A DNA stretch of 64,000 bases from CADEED01 sp963839685 (GTDB taxonomy: Bacteria; Pseudomonadota; Gammaproteobacteria; Steroidobacterales; Steroidobacteraceae), in contig CAWIVS010000010.1 in the NCBI GenBank assembly GCA_963839685.1, positions 186,001-250,000 of the forward strand, read 5' to 3'. The notes under the pieces are model-generated. The model searched no databases. It was given only the letters and a program-made list of their open reading frames with translations, and was not told where the DNA came from. Position 1 is the first letter of the stretch, and every line of letters begins with the position of its first letter. The translations under genes and the position numbers were made by a program. Below, in pieces: positions 46,621 through 55,951 of this stretch.

Positions 46621-47415
46621 TCAGCGCCTGAAGATGCGCGCCGGTCGCGTCGCCATGCGCGACCACCAGCCGATGAAAAGCGCCACCACGCACCACGCCA
46701 CGGCCCAGCCCGTCATGCCGCCAATGAGCAGGCGAAAGACGCGATGCTCGAAGGGTGAGCCGGGATCACTCGCATAGCCCAGCAGCGCCGTCACCGCGGA
46801 GGCCATGAATACCATCAGCGAGGCGCCGATGCGGGCGCGATCCGAGAGGCAGCTCTGCGATTCAGCAACGTCGCGGCCCCGGGGTGGGGAACGCCGCAGA
46901 TTGCGGGCCCAGATCGCGAGTGCCAGCAGGCCAAAGATCGAGCTCAGGTACTGCAAGATCAGGTAGATGCGAACCGACCTGCCACGAAAGGTGAATAGCT
47001 CCTCGTTCAACGCCGGAAACGCCCCGGTGACGAGTGTGTCGGCGTGAGTGAACGCATCCCACGCGACATGTGTCATTGCACCGAGGATGACGGCGATCGA
47101 TGCGAACCCCAGCACTTCAGGGGAAACCGTTCGGTTGGATCGCGGCATACGCACGCGCCAGGCCGCGGGCAGGAGTTCGATCGTCGGTCGCTCGAGCAGA
47201 TGCACGAACAGCAGCCACAGGGCGAGGCCCACGGGCCAGCAGAACAGCAAGATGCCGTCGAGGTCGTGCGTGGAAGTCCGCGTCATGCCGACTGGCAGGA
47301 AATATGCAAAGTCCGGTGACATGCTGCCGATCATCATCGCGGCCAGCGGCAGTCGGGTTTTCCCCACTCTGCTGAATGGCAATACCGCGGCGGCATGCGA
47401 AATCGTAAACGGCAT
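46621..47415 (-). CDS. DUF4184 family membrane protein
   Basis: 264 residues with six or so membrane segments. N-terminal TISHAAAVLPF and the segment GSMSPDFAYFLP are family signatures; a His-rich loop (MTHVAWDAFTH) suggests metal or lipid handling. Function unknown. Divergent from the GST gene over about 140 bases. Confidence 0.85.
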   Translation of the reverse strand: MPFTISHAAAVLPFSRVGKTRLPLAAMMIGSMSPDFAYFLPVGMTRTSTHDLDGILLFCWPVGLALWLLFVHLLERPTIELLPAAWRVRMPRSNRTVSPEVLGFASIAVILGAMTHVAWDAFTHADTLVTGAFPALNEELFTFRGRSVRIYLILQYLSSIFGLLALAIWARNLRRSPPRGRDVAESQSCLSDRARIGASLMVFMASAVTALLGYASDPGSPFEHRVFRLLIGGMTGWAVAWCVVALFIGWWSRMATRPARIFRR

Positions 47416-47558
47416 GCGCGCAATCCTAGCCGTCGAGCCAGCTCGAAACTGTGATCAATTGTGGCACGCGTCGCAGGAACTTCGTGCGCTCCGAATCGAG
47501 AACGCGGGAACGACCGGTGCTGTCATCGGCCTGTAAAACTGTCACGGAGATCCGCCAC

Positions 47559-48320
47559 TTGCTCAAGCTTTACCACGCGGAACCAGGCGCCAACTCACTC
47601 AAGTGCCTCGTCCCGCTCAAGGAAAAGGGCCTGCCGTTCCAGAGCGTGTACGTCGATCTGCACAAGTTCGAGCAGCACGAGCCGGCGTTCCTCGCGATCA
47701 ATCCCGAGGGCCAGGTGCCCGTGCTCGATCATGACGGCACCATCATCACGCACTCGACCGTCATCAACGAATACCTGGAGGATGCGTTCCCCGATGCGCC
47801 GCCACTGCGTCCGGCCGATCCGGCGGGCAAGGCGCGCATGCGCTTCTGGAACAAGTTCGTCGACGAGCACGTGATGAATTACGTTTCCATGCATGGCTGG
47901 CACCGATTCATCGGCGTGCTGGCGCGCGCCATCGAACAGGGCCATTTCGAGCGCATGGTCGAAAGAATTCCGTTGTACGAACAGCGCGAGAAATGGCGCA
48001 CGGCGCGCTCGGGCTTCAGCGAGTCCGACCTGGCGAATGCCAAGCGCAAGGTGGCGGTGGCACTGGACAAGGTGGAGGACCAGCTTTCGCGCACTCCCTG
48101 GCTTGCGGGCGAAATGTTCACGCTGGCCGATATCAATTTCTTCTCGCACTGTGGCATGTATGCCGCGCGCATGTTTCCGGACGTCACCGACGATCGAAAG
48201 CATCCGCGTCTCGCCGAGTGGCGCGATCGCATGTCGGAGCGCGCCGGGGTGAAGGCGGCGCTGGCGATGCCCGATCGCACCAACCCCGCGTTGCGGACAT
48301 TCACGGGTGAAGTTCACTGA
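47559..48320 (+). CDS. Glutathione S-transferase family protein
   Basis: About 253 residues. The thioredoxin-fold N-terminus LKLYHAEPGANSLK and INPEGQVPVLDHDGTIITHSTVINEYLED match GST motifs. The C-terminal helical domain has the PWLAGEMFTLADINFF signature. TTG at 47559 is the best start, as the residues before it are not GST-like. Starts a probable operon with two paralogous oxygenases, the second gene 9 bases away. GSTs in such clusters usually open or dechlorinate an oxidised intermediate; inference only. Confidence 0.83.
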   Translation: MLKLYHAEPGANSLKCLVPLKEKGLPFQSVYVDLHKFEQHEPAFLAINPEGQVPVLDHDGTIITHSTVINEYLEDAFPDAPPLRPADPAGKARMRFWNKFVDEHVMNYVSMHGWHRFIGVLARAIEQGHFERMVERIPLYEQREKWRTARSGFSESDLANAKRKVAVALDKVEDQLSRTPWLAGEMFTLADINFFSHCGMYAARMFPDVTDDRKHPRLAEWRDRMSERAGVKAALAMPDRTNPALRTFTGEVH

Positions 48321-48329
48321 GGAATCCAG

Positions 48330-49224
48330 GTGGCCAGCGCAAACACTTCCGAAGCACCCGCCATCGAGACGGAAATCACCTATCTCGCGCCTGGTTCCTT
48401 CATCAACCGGCGGTTCGTTGCGCCGGCCCGCGAAGTGAATACCGGAAAATACCTGCCCTACGCGGTGACGATCCGGGACGCGCGGCCGCGCCAGGCGGAG
48501 TTCACCCGCGCAAGCCATGGCTTCGAATTGCGAACGCATCGCAGCGCGGTGCGCAACTTTCGCGACAAGGAAGAAGTCAGCGCCGTCTATCCGGATGAAG
48601 TGGCCGACGCCGTGCGGCAATTCACCGGCGCGGACCGGGTCGCAACCATGAGCTGGATGGTTCGCACCTCCGGCGAGCTTGATCCTGATGCTCGCCCGGA
48701 AGTGGGCTACAAACATTCGGGCGGAGTCCAGCCGCCCGCCGCCGAAGCTCATTGCGATGCCTCACCGGATCGCATCGATGCCATGGCGCAGCGGCTCTAC
48801 GGGGAGCGTTTTCCCGAAGCTGCGCCTTACAAACGATTTCTCTATTCGCAGCTTCTGGCGGGCCTTTTCGCCGCCGCCGCAGGATTACCCGCTGGCGCTC
48901 TGCGACGGCAACAGCGTGCGCGACGATGAGGGCGTGCCCAATACCCTGTTCATCGTCGACCGGATTCCGGAGCGCGAGGAAATGTTGCGTCCCGTACCTG
49001 ATGAAGACCAGAAGATCGCGGCGGCTATTTTTCATTTCAACCGCGATCATCGATGGTGGTATTTCTCGAACATGACGCGCGACGAGGTGTTGCTGCTCGT
49101 CTTTCACGATAGCCGGCGCATTCGCCCCTGGCGCGTCCCGCACACCGCGTTCCGCGACGCCAGCCGCCCCGAGGCACATCCGCGCGAGAGCATCGAGTTC
49201 CGCTCGATTGCCTATTTCTCATGA
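48330..49224 (+). pseudogene. CmcJ/NvfI family non-haem iron oxygenase, frameshifted
   Basis: Member of the family containing gibberellin GA4 desaturase, AsaB and CmcJ/NvfI enzymes. Motifs: putative iron-binding HCDAS, FWRAFSPPPQDYPLALCDG and a distal His/Arg in VPHTAFRDASRP and PRESIEFRSIAYF. The N-terminal half and C-terminal half are in different frames; the break is at about 48850 where CAGCTTC should read CAGTTC. Deleting one C rejoins them, about 297 residues. GTG start at 48330 after the GST stop. Probably intact in the organism. Confidence 0.78.
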
Positions 49225-50036
49225 GCGCGCCCAGCGTCATCGGCAAACTGGGCTTCAGCGAGCCGATGAGCGTGCGCCCGAAATTCCACGCCAACGACAT
49301 CACGCGAGATGTACTGAACGTCGTGCCGCGTGCGGTCGAAATCGAGGATCTGCGCCACCGAAAAGTCGCGCCGTCGCTCGACGGCGAGGGCTTCTGTCTC
49401 GTCCGGCACCACAGCAGCGTGCGCGACTTTCGCGATCGCACCGAGCTCGAGCGCGTGCACGCGGAGGAGATCCGCCAACTGCTGCTCTCGGTGTCGGGCG
49501 CCGACCACGTGGCCGTCACCAGTCCGGGCGTGCTGCGTTTTGCGGAGAAGTCGAAAGAATCCGGTGCGTTGAACAACTCCCGCCCGGCGCGCTTCGTCCA
49601 TGTGGACGTGAGTGACGCGACGGCGGGCAACTTCTATGCGCGCTCCCGCCCCGACAACGCGCGGGCCGTGCGTCGGTCGGCGCAGTACAACGTGTGGCGC
49701 GTGTTGACGCCACCGCCGCAGGACGTACCACTGGCGGTGTGCGACGCACGCAGCCTTGCAGCGGAAGATTTCATTTCTGCCGATGCGCTCTTCGACAAGG
49801 ACGGCGCGATCGCGTTCTCATTCGAGGCGCTGCTGCTGCGCTACAACCCGAAGCAGCGCTGGGCGCACTTCTCCAACATGCGCTCCGAAGAGGCGCTGAT
49901 TTTCAAGACGCACGACAGCGATCCGCAAGCGGCGCATTGCGTGCCGCACGGCGCATTCGACAACCCGGATTGCCCGACCGACGCGCCACCGCGCGCCAGC
50001 ATCGAGATGCGCGGCATCGCGTACTGGTTCGAATAA
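49221..50036 (+). CDS. CmcJ/NvfI family non-haem iron oxygenase, second copy
   Basis: Intact 271-residue paralogue of the preceding gene, overlapping it by ATGA. The same motifs appear: HVDVSD, YNVWRVLTPPPQDVPLAVCDARS, RWAHFSNMRSEEALIFKTHDSD and PHGAFDNP with PRASIEMRG. The HxD pair and distal His form a plausible iron-binding triad. Tandem duplication suggests two sequential or alternative oxidations of a substrate not identified. Confidence 0.85.
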   Translation: MSAPSVIGKLGFSEPMSVRPKFHANDITRDVLNVVPRAVEIEDLRHRKVAPSLDGEGFCLVRHHSSVRDFRDRTELERVHAEEIRQLLLSVSGADHVAVTSPGVLRFAEKSKESGALNNSRPARFVHVDVSDATAGNFYARSRPDNARAVRRSAQYNVWRVLTPPPQDVPLAVCDARSLAAEDFISADALFDKDGAIAFSFEALLLRYNPKQRWAHFSNMRSEEALIFKTHDSDPQAAHCVPHGAFDNPDCPTDAPPRASIEMRGIAYWFE

Positions 50037-50062
50037 GCCGTACGAACCGTTAACATCGGCCG

Positions 50063-50956
50063 GTGAAAAAACTAAGTCCGTATCTCGTCGCCGCGTTTTC
50101 CCTGTTGGGCGTTGCGCACTTCGCGGCGGCGGAGACGAAGAAGGTCCTGTTCCTGGCAGGGCCGCGCGACCACGGGGCCCCGGGCCGGCACGAATACGAG
50201 CGCGACCTGAAGACTCTGGCGCAGTCGCTGGAGCAGGCAAACAACCTCGGTGGAGTCACGACCCAATTGATCGTCGGCGCCTTGCCGCGCGATCTCGCCG
50301 CGGTGCGTGATGCCGCCGTCATCGTCATCGACTCCAGTTCCGACCGCGCCGAAAACGAAATTCATCCGCTCTTTCCGCCGAACCCCTCCACCAACGGGCG
50401 GGGCTACGATCCCGAGACAGCGGCGTATCTCAAGGCGCTCGACGATCTGATCAGGGAAAGGAAAATCGGCGTGGTGATCCTGCATTACGCCACCTGGGCC
50501 GAGAACTGGCGCGCGCGCGAATACTATTTGAACTGGACCGGGGGGCTGTGGGTCCAGATCGGTTCGAAGAATCCGCAGGACGACTGGTCGATGACCCTGG
50601 AAAACCGCAAGCACCCCATCCTGCGAGGCGTGAAGCCCTGGACGTACCGCGACGAGGTTTTCTGTCGCTTCTTCCTGCCGAACGACAAGCGGCGGACGAA
50701 TCTGTTGCTCGCGACACCGAAGGAAGACAAGCCAGGCATCGGCCCGCAGATCGCGGCCTGGGCATACCAGCGCGATGACGGCGGGCGTGGCTTCGTGTTC
50801 GGCGGCCTCGATTTCCGCGACAACCTGGCGCGCGACAATTACCGCAGGTTCCTGCTGAATGGCATCGCCTGGGCGGCGGGCATCGAAGTGCCACGTGGCG
50901 GCATAACTTCACCGACACCGGACGTCAGCGACGTCACGCCCCGCAAAGTCAAGTAG
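50063..50956 (+). CDS. Exported ThuA domain protein
   Basis: 297 residues with a signal peptide (1-23, FAAAE). The ThuA/trehalose-utilisation-like fold follows: VLFLAGPRDHGAPGRHEY, VVILHYATW and WMTLENRKHPILRGVK with GRGFVFGGLDF. ThuA proteins are linked to carbohydrate oxidation in rhizobia. The downstream PQQ dehydrogenase 14 bases away suggests a shared oxidative pathway. Confidence 0.85.
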   Translation: MKKLSPYLVAAFSLLGVAHFAAAETKKVLFLAGPRDHGAPGRHEYERDLKTLAQSLEQANNLGGVTTQLIVGALPRDLAAVRDAAVIVIDSSSDRAENEIHPLFPPNPSTNGRGYDPETAAYLKALDDLIRERKIGVVILHYATWAENWRAREYYLNWTGGLWVQIGSKNPQDDWSMTLENRKHPILRGVKPWTYRDEVFCRFFLPNDKRRTNLLLATPKEDKPGIGPQIAAWAYQRDDGGRGFVFGGLDFRDNLARDNYRRFLLNGIAWAAGIEVPRGGITSPTPDVSDVTPRKVK

Positions 50957-50970
50957 CAGGCTAACTACTC

Positions 50971-53241
50971 ATGTCGAAACGCTTCCGGGCCGGGTCGATT
51001 TCGCTGGCGCTGACGATGGTATCGGTATCACACGCCGCTGACTGGCCCGACTATGGCGGTACGCCCGATCAGTCAAAGTACGCGGTCACACGGGACATCA
51101 GCCGGAAGAACATCTCGCAACTCGAAGTCGCCTGGACCTATCCCACTGGCGACGAGCGCGCCTACCAGTTCAATCCCGTCATCGTCGACGGTGTCATGTA
51201 CGTGCTGGCCAAAAACAGCTCGCTGGTGGCGATCGACGTGCGCACGCGCAAGGAACTGTGGATCCACGCCAACCTGCGCGGCATCACCAATCGCGGCATC
51301 AATTTCTGGCAGAGCAGGGACGGCAAGGACCGCCGCCTGCTGTTCGCGCTCGAGGAGACGCTGCAGGCCATCGATGCGCGCACCGGCAAGTCCATTCTCT
51401 CCTTCGGCAGCAATGGCCTGGTGGATCTCAAGCAGGGATTGGGGCGCGATCCGGCCACCGTTCGCCGCGTGATGTCATCGACGCCGGGCCGCGTCTTCGA
51501 GGATCTGCTGATCCTCGGCAGTTCGCCGGGCGAGGGCTATTTCTCTGCGCCCGGCCACATCCGCGCATACAACGTGATCACCGGCGAGCTGGCCTGGACC
51601 TTTCACACCATCCCGCAGCCGGGCGAATTCGGCTACGACACCTGGCCGCCGGACGCGTACAAGTACGCGGGCGGCGTGAACGTCTGGGGCGAGATCACGC
51701 TCGATGCGAGACGTGGCATTGCCTATCTACCCGTGTCGTCGCCCACGTACGACTACTACGGCGCAGATCGTATCGGCATGAATCTCTTCAGCGACTGCCT
51801 GCTGGCACTGGATGCGCGCACCGGCAAGCGGCTGTGGCACTTCCAGATGGTGCACCACGATCTGTGGGACTATGACCCCACCGCCGCACCGCAGTTGATC
51901 ACGGTGCGCAAGGGCGGCAGGAAGATAGAGGCTGTCGCGCAGGCCACCAAGCAGGGCTTCGTATTCGTCTTCGACCGTGTGACCGGCGAGCCGGTGTGGC
52001 CCATCGAGGAGCGGCCAGTGCCGAAGAGTGACGCCCCCGGTGAGCAGGCATGGCCCACGCAGCCGTACTCGACGCTGCCGCCTTCGGCGCGTCAGCTCGT
52101 CAAACCCGACGATCTCACTCCTTATCTCATCAGCGATGCCGAACGCGCCGCCTGGCGCGAGCGCATTTCCAGGGCACGCACCGGGCTGTTCAATCCTCCG
52201 GCGCTGACCGAGTCCGCGGTGGTGCCCGGCGCCGTGGGTGGCACCAACTGGGGCAACACTGCCGCGAATCCGCGCGCCGGCATGTTGTACCTGCTGAACC
52301 AGGACTTCCCCTCCTTTTACAAGCTGCAGGAGCTGACCGACAGCGCCGGGCCGCGCAGGAGTGCAGGGCCGCCGGATGCCGCGACGCTGGAGCGCGGCAG
52401 GAAGGCTTATGAAGAAGCCTGCGCGATGTGTCACGGGGCGGATCGCGCCGGCACACCGGCAGCGCCATCGCTGCTCTCGGTGGGCGGCCAGATCGGCGGA
52501 CCGCAATTCCGGCGCATCATTGTCTACGGCAACGGGCGCATGCCGCCGTTGCCGCATGTCACCGAGGAGCAGATCGGCGACATTCTCCAGTTCCTCGGCG
52601 GTGGCGCGCGCCCGCGTGGCCGGCCGGCCGATGCGCCCGCCGACGAATTGCCGGCAGGTCCGGTGGTGGCCAACGGCGGTGCGCCGCGCCCACCGGCTCC
52701 CGCCAGCGACAACGCGCCGCCGCCGACCCCAGGTTACCCGGAAGGTGTTGGTGCGCCGCCAGTGCGTTACTTCACGGACTACGGGCTGGGCTACCCCTAT
52801 CTACTTGGGCCACCGTGGTCGCAGATCGTGGCCTACGACCTCAATCGCGGCGTCATCAAGTGGCGCAAGCCCCTGGGCCAGGATCTCGACGTTGCCGCGG
52901 CCGGCGGCAAGGACACCGGCGTGCCGCGCGGCTCGCAGCGCCAGGGCATGATCGTCACTTCCACCGGAATCGTGTTCTCCACCGCGCGCGATGGCGTGTT
53001 CTACGCATTCGATGCGGACAATGGCAACGTGTTGTGGTCTTACAAGCTGCCCATGGCCACCGAAGGACTGCCAGCGATCTACGAGCTGGATGGCAGGCAC
53101 TACATCGTGGTCAACGCCACCACCCCGCACACCTGGGGGCTGAATTCGCGCGAGAGCGGGATTGGCTCGAAGGATCCGCTGGGGAAGGGCGGGTACGTGG
53201 TGTTTGCGCTGCCTGAGAAGGGGTCAGCCCGTTCACGATGA
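50971..53241 (+). CDS. PQQ-dependent dehydrogenase with an embedded cytochrome c domain
   Basis: 756 residues. Signal peptide (1-22), then quinoprotein beta-propeller blades (DWPDYGGTPDQSKY, LEVAWTYPTGDE, LVAIDVRTRKELW). A cytochrome c insert carries CAMCH at 484-488 with an axial-Met candidate in GRMPPLPH near 523, followed by a Pro/Ala linker (560-600). The last propeller blades resume at SQIVAYDLNRGVIKW. Oxidises an alcohol, sugar or related substrate in the periplasm, passing electrons through its own haem. Insertion inside the propeller, not at the end, is unusual. Confidence 0.87.
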   Translation: MSKRFRAGSISLALTMVSVSHAADWPDYGGTPDQSKYAVTRDISRKNISQLEVAWTYPTGDERAYQFNPVIVDGVMYVLAKNSSLVAIDVRTRKELWIHANLRGITNRGINFWQSRDGKDRRLLFALEETLQAIDARTGKSILSFGSNGLVDLKQGLGRDPATVRRVMSSTPGRVFEDLLILGSSPGEGYFSAPGHIRAYNVITGELAWTFHTIPQPGEFGYDTWPPDAYKYAGGVNVWGEITLDARRGIAYLPVSSPTYDYYGADRIGMNLFSDCLLALDARTGKRLWHFQMVHHDLWDYDPTAAPQLITVRKGGRKIEAVAQATKQGFVFVFDRVTGEPVWPIEERPVPKSDAPGEQAWPTQPYSTLPPSARQLVKPDDLTPYLISDAERAAWRERISRARTGLFNPPALTESAVVPGAVGGTNWGNTAANPRAGMLYLLNQDFPSFYKLQELTDSAGPRRSAGPPDAATLERGRKAYEEACAMCHGADRAGTPAAPSLLSVGGQIGGPQFRRIIVYGNGRMPPLPHVTEEQIGDILQFLGGGARPRGRPADAPADELPAGPVVANGGAPRPPAPASDNAPPPTPGYPEGVGAPPVRYFTDYGLGYPYLLGPPWSQIVAYDLNRGVIKWRKPLGQDLDVAAAGGKDTGVPRGSQRQGMIVTSTGIVFSTARDGVFYAFDADNGNVLWSYKLPMATEGLPAIYELDGRHYIVVNATTPHTWGLNSRESGIGSKDPLGKGGYVVFALPEKGSARSR

Positions 53242-53245
53242 GCGA

Positions 53246-54118
53246 TCAATCCAGGCGGTACGAGACCACGAACAAATCCCCGCCGCGCGAGAAGGTAAAG
53301 CGATTGCGTTGCGACCCGTCAAGAGTAGGTGCGTAGGTACCCTTGTCCGCGAGATTGACGCTTTCAGGGAGCCGGGTGCCCGCGTCGTATTCGCCGCCAT
53401 GGGCGGATGCGAAGTACAACCACACAGTGTCCACTTCGAGATTGGGCGCGCGGGAAAACACGATGGTCCGATCATCGTCGAGAAACGTGGCGTCGAAATC
53501 ATCCGCTTCGGTGTTGATGTGACCGGGCAGAGCGGCCGCCGTGGCGAAGCGCCCGCCGGCCGTCGCTCGCGCCAGGAACAGATCCATGCGCCGCGCACCC
53601 TTGCGACCGTTGCTCGAGAACAGAAGATGATTGGCGCCCGACAACATGGGCGCCCATTCATTGCCGCTGCTGTTTACCTCGTCGCCGAGGTGCTCCGGTT
53701 CGCTGAATCCTCTGTTCGACACCGCCACGCGCCAGATGTCGTCGCCACCCAATCCACCGGGCCGATCCGAACAGAAGTAGACAAATGCACCGTTCGCAGA
53801 AAATACGGGATCGAATTCGCGCTGCGGAGTATTGAAAGAAACCAGCGTCGGGGCACTCCAGGCTGCCGCAGTTCGCTGCGACATCCAGATGTCGTAGCCG
53901 CCCGGACCGCCGGGACGGGTCCGCGAAAACCACAGCGCCGTGCGCCCGTCGGGGCTGATCGTGAGCCGCGCGTCGGAGTATTCAGCGCTGCCGATCCCTG
54001 GTGGAAACGGTGAGACCTCGTCCAACTGCAGCCGGGCCGTCTCCGGATGCGCAACGCCTGAAAAGAGCGCGACACAGATCGATGCGCAGGCGCGCGCGAA
54101 ACTATTTCTCGCGCGCAA
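53246..54118 (-). CDS. Exported TolB/PD40 beta-propeller protein
   Basis: About 290 residues with a probable signal peptide (residues 1-27, SICVALFSGVAHPETA). WD40-like PD40 repeats: SPDGRTALWFSRT, DPVFSANGAFVYFCSDRPGG, GANHLLFSSNGRKG and DRTIVFSRAP. Binding or scaffold role. The TTG start at 54118 is inferred from the signal peptide and overlaps the preceding gene's stop; the true start is uncertain. Confidence 0.72.
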   Translation of the reverse strand: MRARNSFARACASICVALFSGVAHPETARLQLDEVSPFPPGIGSAEYSDARLTISPDGRTALWFSRTRPGGPGGYDIWMSQRTAAAWSAPTLVSFNTPQREFDPVFSANGAFVYFCSDRPGGLGGDDIWRVAVSNRGFSEPEHLGDEVNSSGNEWAPMLSGANHLLFSSNGRKGARRMDLFLARATAGGRFATAAALPGHINTEADDFDATFLDDDRTIVFSRAPNLEVDTVWLYFASAHGGEYDAGTRLPESVNLADKGTYAPTLDGSQRNRFTFSRGGDLFVVSYRLD

Positions 54119-55163
54119 ACTCTGCCACCCAGTTCGTTTCCCAGTTCTTGCCGTCATCGAGCGATGCCGCCTGTTCCCATCGAGGTGAGGTTGTTTGGGT
54201 TCTCGACCACAACGAACGCACCTTGATGGGCCGTCCGTTGTGTTCATCGTCGCCAATGAGCGTGCCGACGCCATCGACAAAGCGGCCGCGAGTCGGTGGG
54301 CCGATGTTGGCGGGCGAGCGGCCATCCAGCCACCAACTCAGCCACTCATTTTTCTCGGCGTTGTACGCACGCATGCTCATGCCGCGATACGGATCACCCG
54401 GACCCATGAAGTGATTGTCACCAATGTTGCCGCGCCCGCCGAGCACCGGCCAGTTCACCAGCGTGCTGTCGAACTCGTCCCAGTGTTTGCCGCCGGCAAA
54501 TCGCTGGCGCAGCCGGCGATTGCGTACGCGCCACTGCCCGACCAGAAAATCCCAGTCGCGTGCCTGGGGCGGATCGCCCTCGATGCGCGGCAGCGGCGCG
54601 GCTTTTGCGCTGGTGCGCGTGAAATAGTTGCGCCAGTTGATCTCCCAGGTTTTACCGACATCGGTCGAGAAGGCCTGATCCCAGTGCGGCCGCTTGCCGT
54701 GAACCTCGTGCCAGCGAAAGCGCACGGTAACGGGCGTGTCCTTGTAGGTGTCGGTGCCCGTGAACTCGCCCTCGTCGCCCTTGAAGCCGCCACGCACGGG
54801 CGGATCGATGCGCTCGGGTTCGCGTCCGTCGATCCACCAGATGGCCCAACTATTGGTCCCGGGATCGAACGCGCGGACGCTGAGCCCGCGATACACGCCG
54901 GCAGGCAGATCGAGCGAGTTGTCGTCGACGTTCCCGAGGCCGCCAAGCGTTTGCCAGAAGGCGCTCTTACCCGCGAACTCCTGCCATTCGGTGGAACCGA
55001 CCAACCGATCCTTCAAGCGCACGTGCCAGACGTCCCAATTGCCGAGCAGCCATTGCCAATCCTGTTCGTGTCCCGAAGAAGCGCCAGCGATCGAAGGCAG
55101 CGAGACGCCAGCCGCAAGCAGCGCCAGCAGTTCGCGGCGCGAGAGTTGGAGAGGTCTTGTCAT
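54102..55163 (-). CDS. Tat-exported protein with two tandem DUF1579-like domains
   Basis: 353 residues. Twin-arginine signal SRRELLALLAAGVSLPSIAG. Two halves repeat the same fold: DWQWLLGNWDVWHVRLKDRL (about residues 36-170) and DWDFLVGQWRVRNRRLRQRF (about 200-345). Each is followed by GLGNVDDNSL/GRGNIGDNHF, YRGLSVRAFDPG/YRGMSMRAYNAE and a WWIDGREP/WWLDGRSP motif. Internal duplication of a DUF1579-like lipid-binding fold is likely; function unknown. Preceded by no close upstream partner. Confidence 0.75.
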   Translation of the reverse strand: MTRPLQLSRRELLALLAAGVSLPSIAGASSGHEQDWQWLLGNWDVWHVRLKDRLVGSTEWQEFAGKSAFWQTLGGLGNVDDNSLDLPAGVYRGLSVRAFDPGTNSWAIWWIDGREPERIDPPVRGGFKGDEGEFTGTDTYKDTPVTVRFRWHEVHGKRPHWDQAFSTDVGKTWEINWRNYFTRTSAKAAPLPRIEGDPPQARDWDFLVGQWRVRNRRLRQRFAGGKHWDEFDSTLVNWPVLGGRGNIGDNHFMGPGDPYRGMSMRAYNAEKNEWLSWWLDGRSPANIGPPTRGRFVDGVGTLIGDDEHNGRPIKVRSLWSRTQTTSPRWEQAASLDDGKNWETNWVAEFAREK

Positions 55164-55354
55164 GACGTAGATCTACCTGCCGCTGTCGCCTGATTCAACA
55201 TGCAAGGTATGAGTCGCTCAACGCGCGGTAGTTCGTGCGCGTTCGCCATCGAGCCGATGATCCGTGATGTTCTTGGCGCGCGGGGCTTTTCCCCACAGTC
55301 TCTTGCTGCGGCCATGGGGAATCGGCGTCCCGATTGAGGGGATACCGTCGAAGC
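55164..55354. other. Intergenic region
   Basis: 191 bases between two leftward genes. A small inverted repeat (AATCGG-CGTC-CCGATT) lies near 55320. No coding signal or clear promoter was recognised. Confidence 0.4.
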
Positions 55355-55780
55355 TCACGGGTTGAGAAGCGGCCCCTTCTTTGACCCCGCGTTCTCGAGC
55401 GTTTGCTTCACCACCGCGATTCCGGCGGTCATCATTTCATCCACCTGCGCGCACAGCTCGTCGGGCAGCAGGTCGGCGGTCCAGACAAAGTGCGAGCCGC
55501 CGTTGATGTCAGGCTCGACCCACGCCGCACCGTTGTAATGCTGGAAGGGCGCGTCGAGAACGGCCCAGCAGACCCGCCGCCGCGCCTCGTCGACGCTGAC
55601 GATTTCCTCGCGGGCGACCATGCCGTTTCCGAACGTGACCACGCGCGCGTTTTCCTCCATACGCGTGTCAGTGACGAAACCTGGCACCAGACGTGTGTGC
55701 AGCGCGCCGACATCGCGCAGTGCATCCCAGACCCGATCAGGCGGCGCGTCGATTTGAATGTGCTTGCGAATACTGGCCAT
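55355..55780 (-). CDS. SRPBCC (START-like) family protein
   Basis: 141-residue START-like hydrophobic ligand-binding protein. The family start IRKHIQIDAPPDRVWDALRDVGALH and the C-terminal helix CAQVDEMMTAGIAVVKQTLENAG are characteristic. The ATG at 55780 is chosen; a longer upstream frame to 56146 runs into the divergent epimerase gene and lacks protein character. Ligand unknown. Confidence 0.85.
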   Translation of the reverse strand: MASIRKHIQIDAPPDRVWDALRDVGALHTRLVPGFVTDTRMEENARVVTFGNGMVAREEIVSVDEARRRVCWAVLDAPFQHYNGAAWVEPDINGGSHFVWTADLLPDELCAQVDEMMTAGIAVVKQTLENAGSKKGPLLNP

Positions 55781-55951
55781 ATGGGTACCTTCCGTTTGCC
55801 TCATGTTGGCTGCGTGGGGCACCAGGGGCCGTCGGACGCTCACCCACGACGAGGGCGGAATGCGCCGAAATGAGGGCAAACAGCGTCGCGCGTGACCCAC
55901 CTTTGGGCCGGGGCACGGTAAAACAGCCCGCGAGAACCACGGGAGATGACC

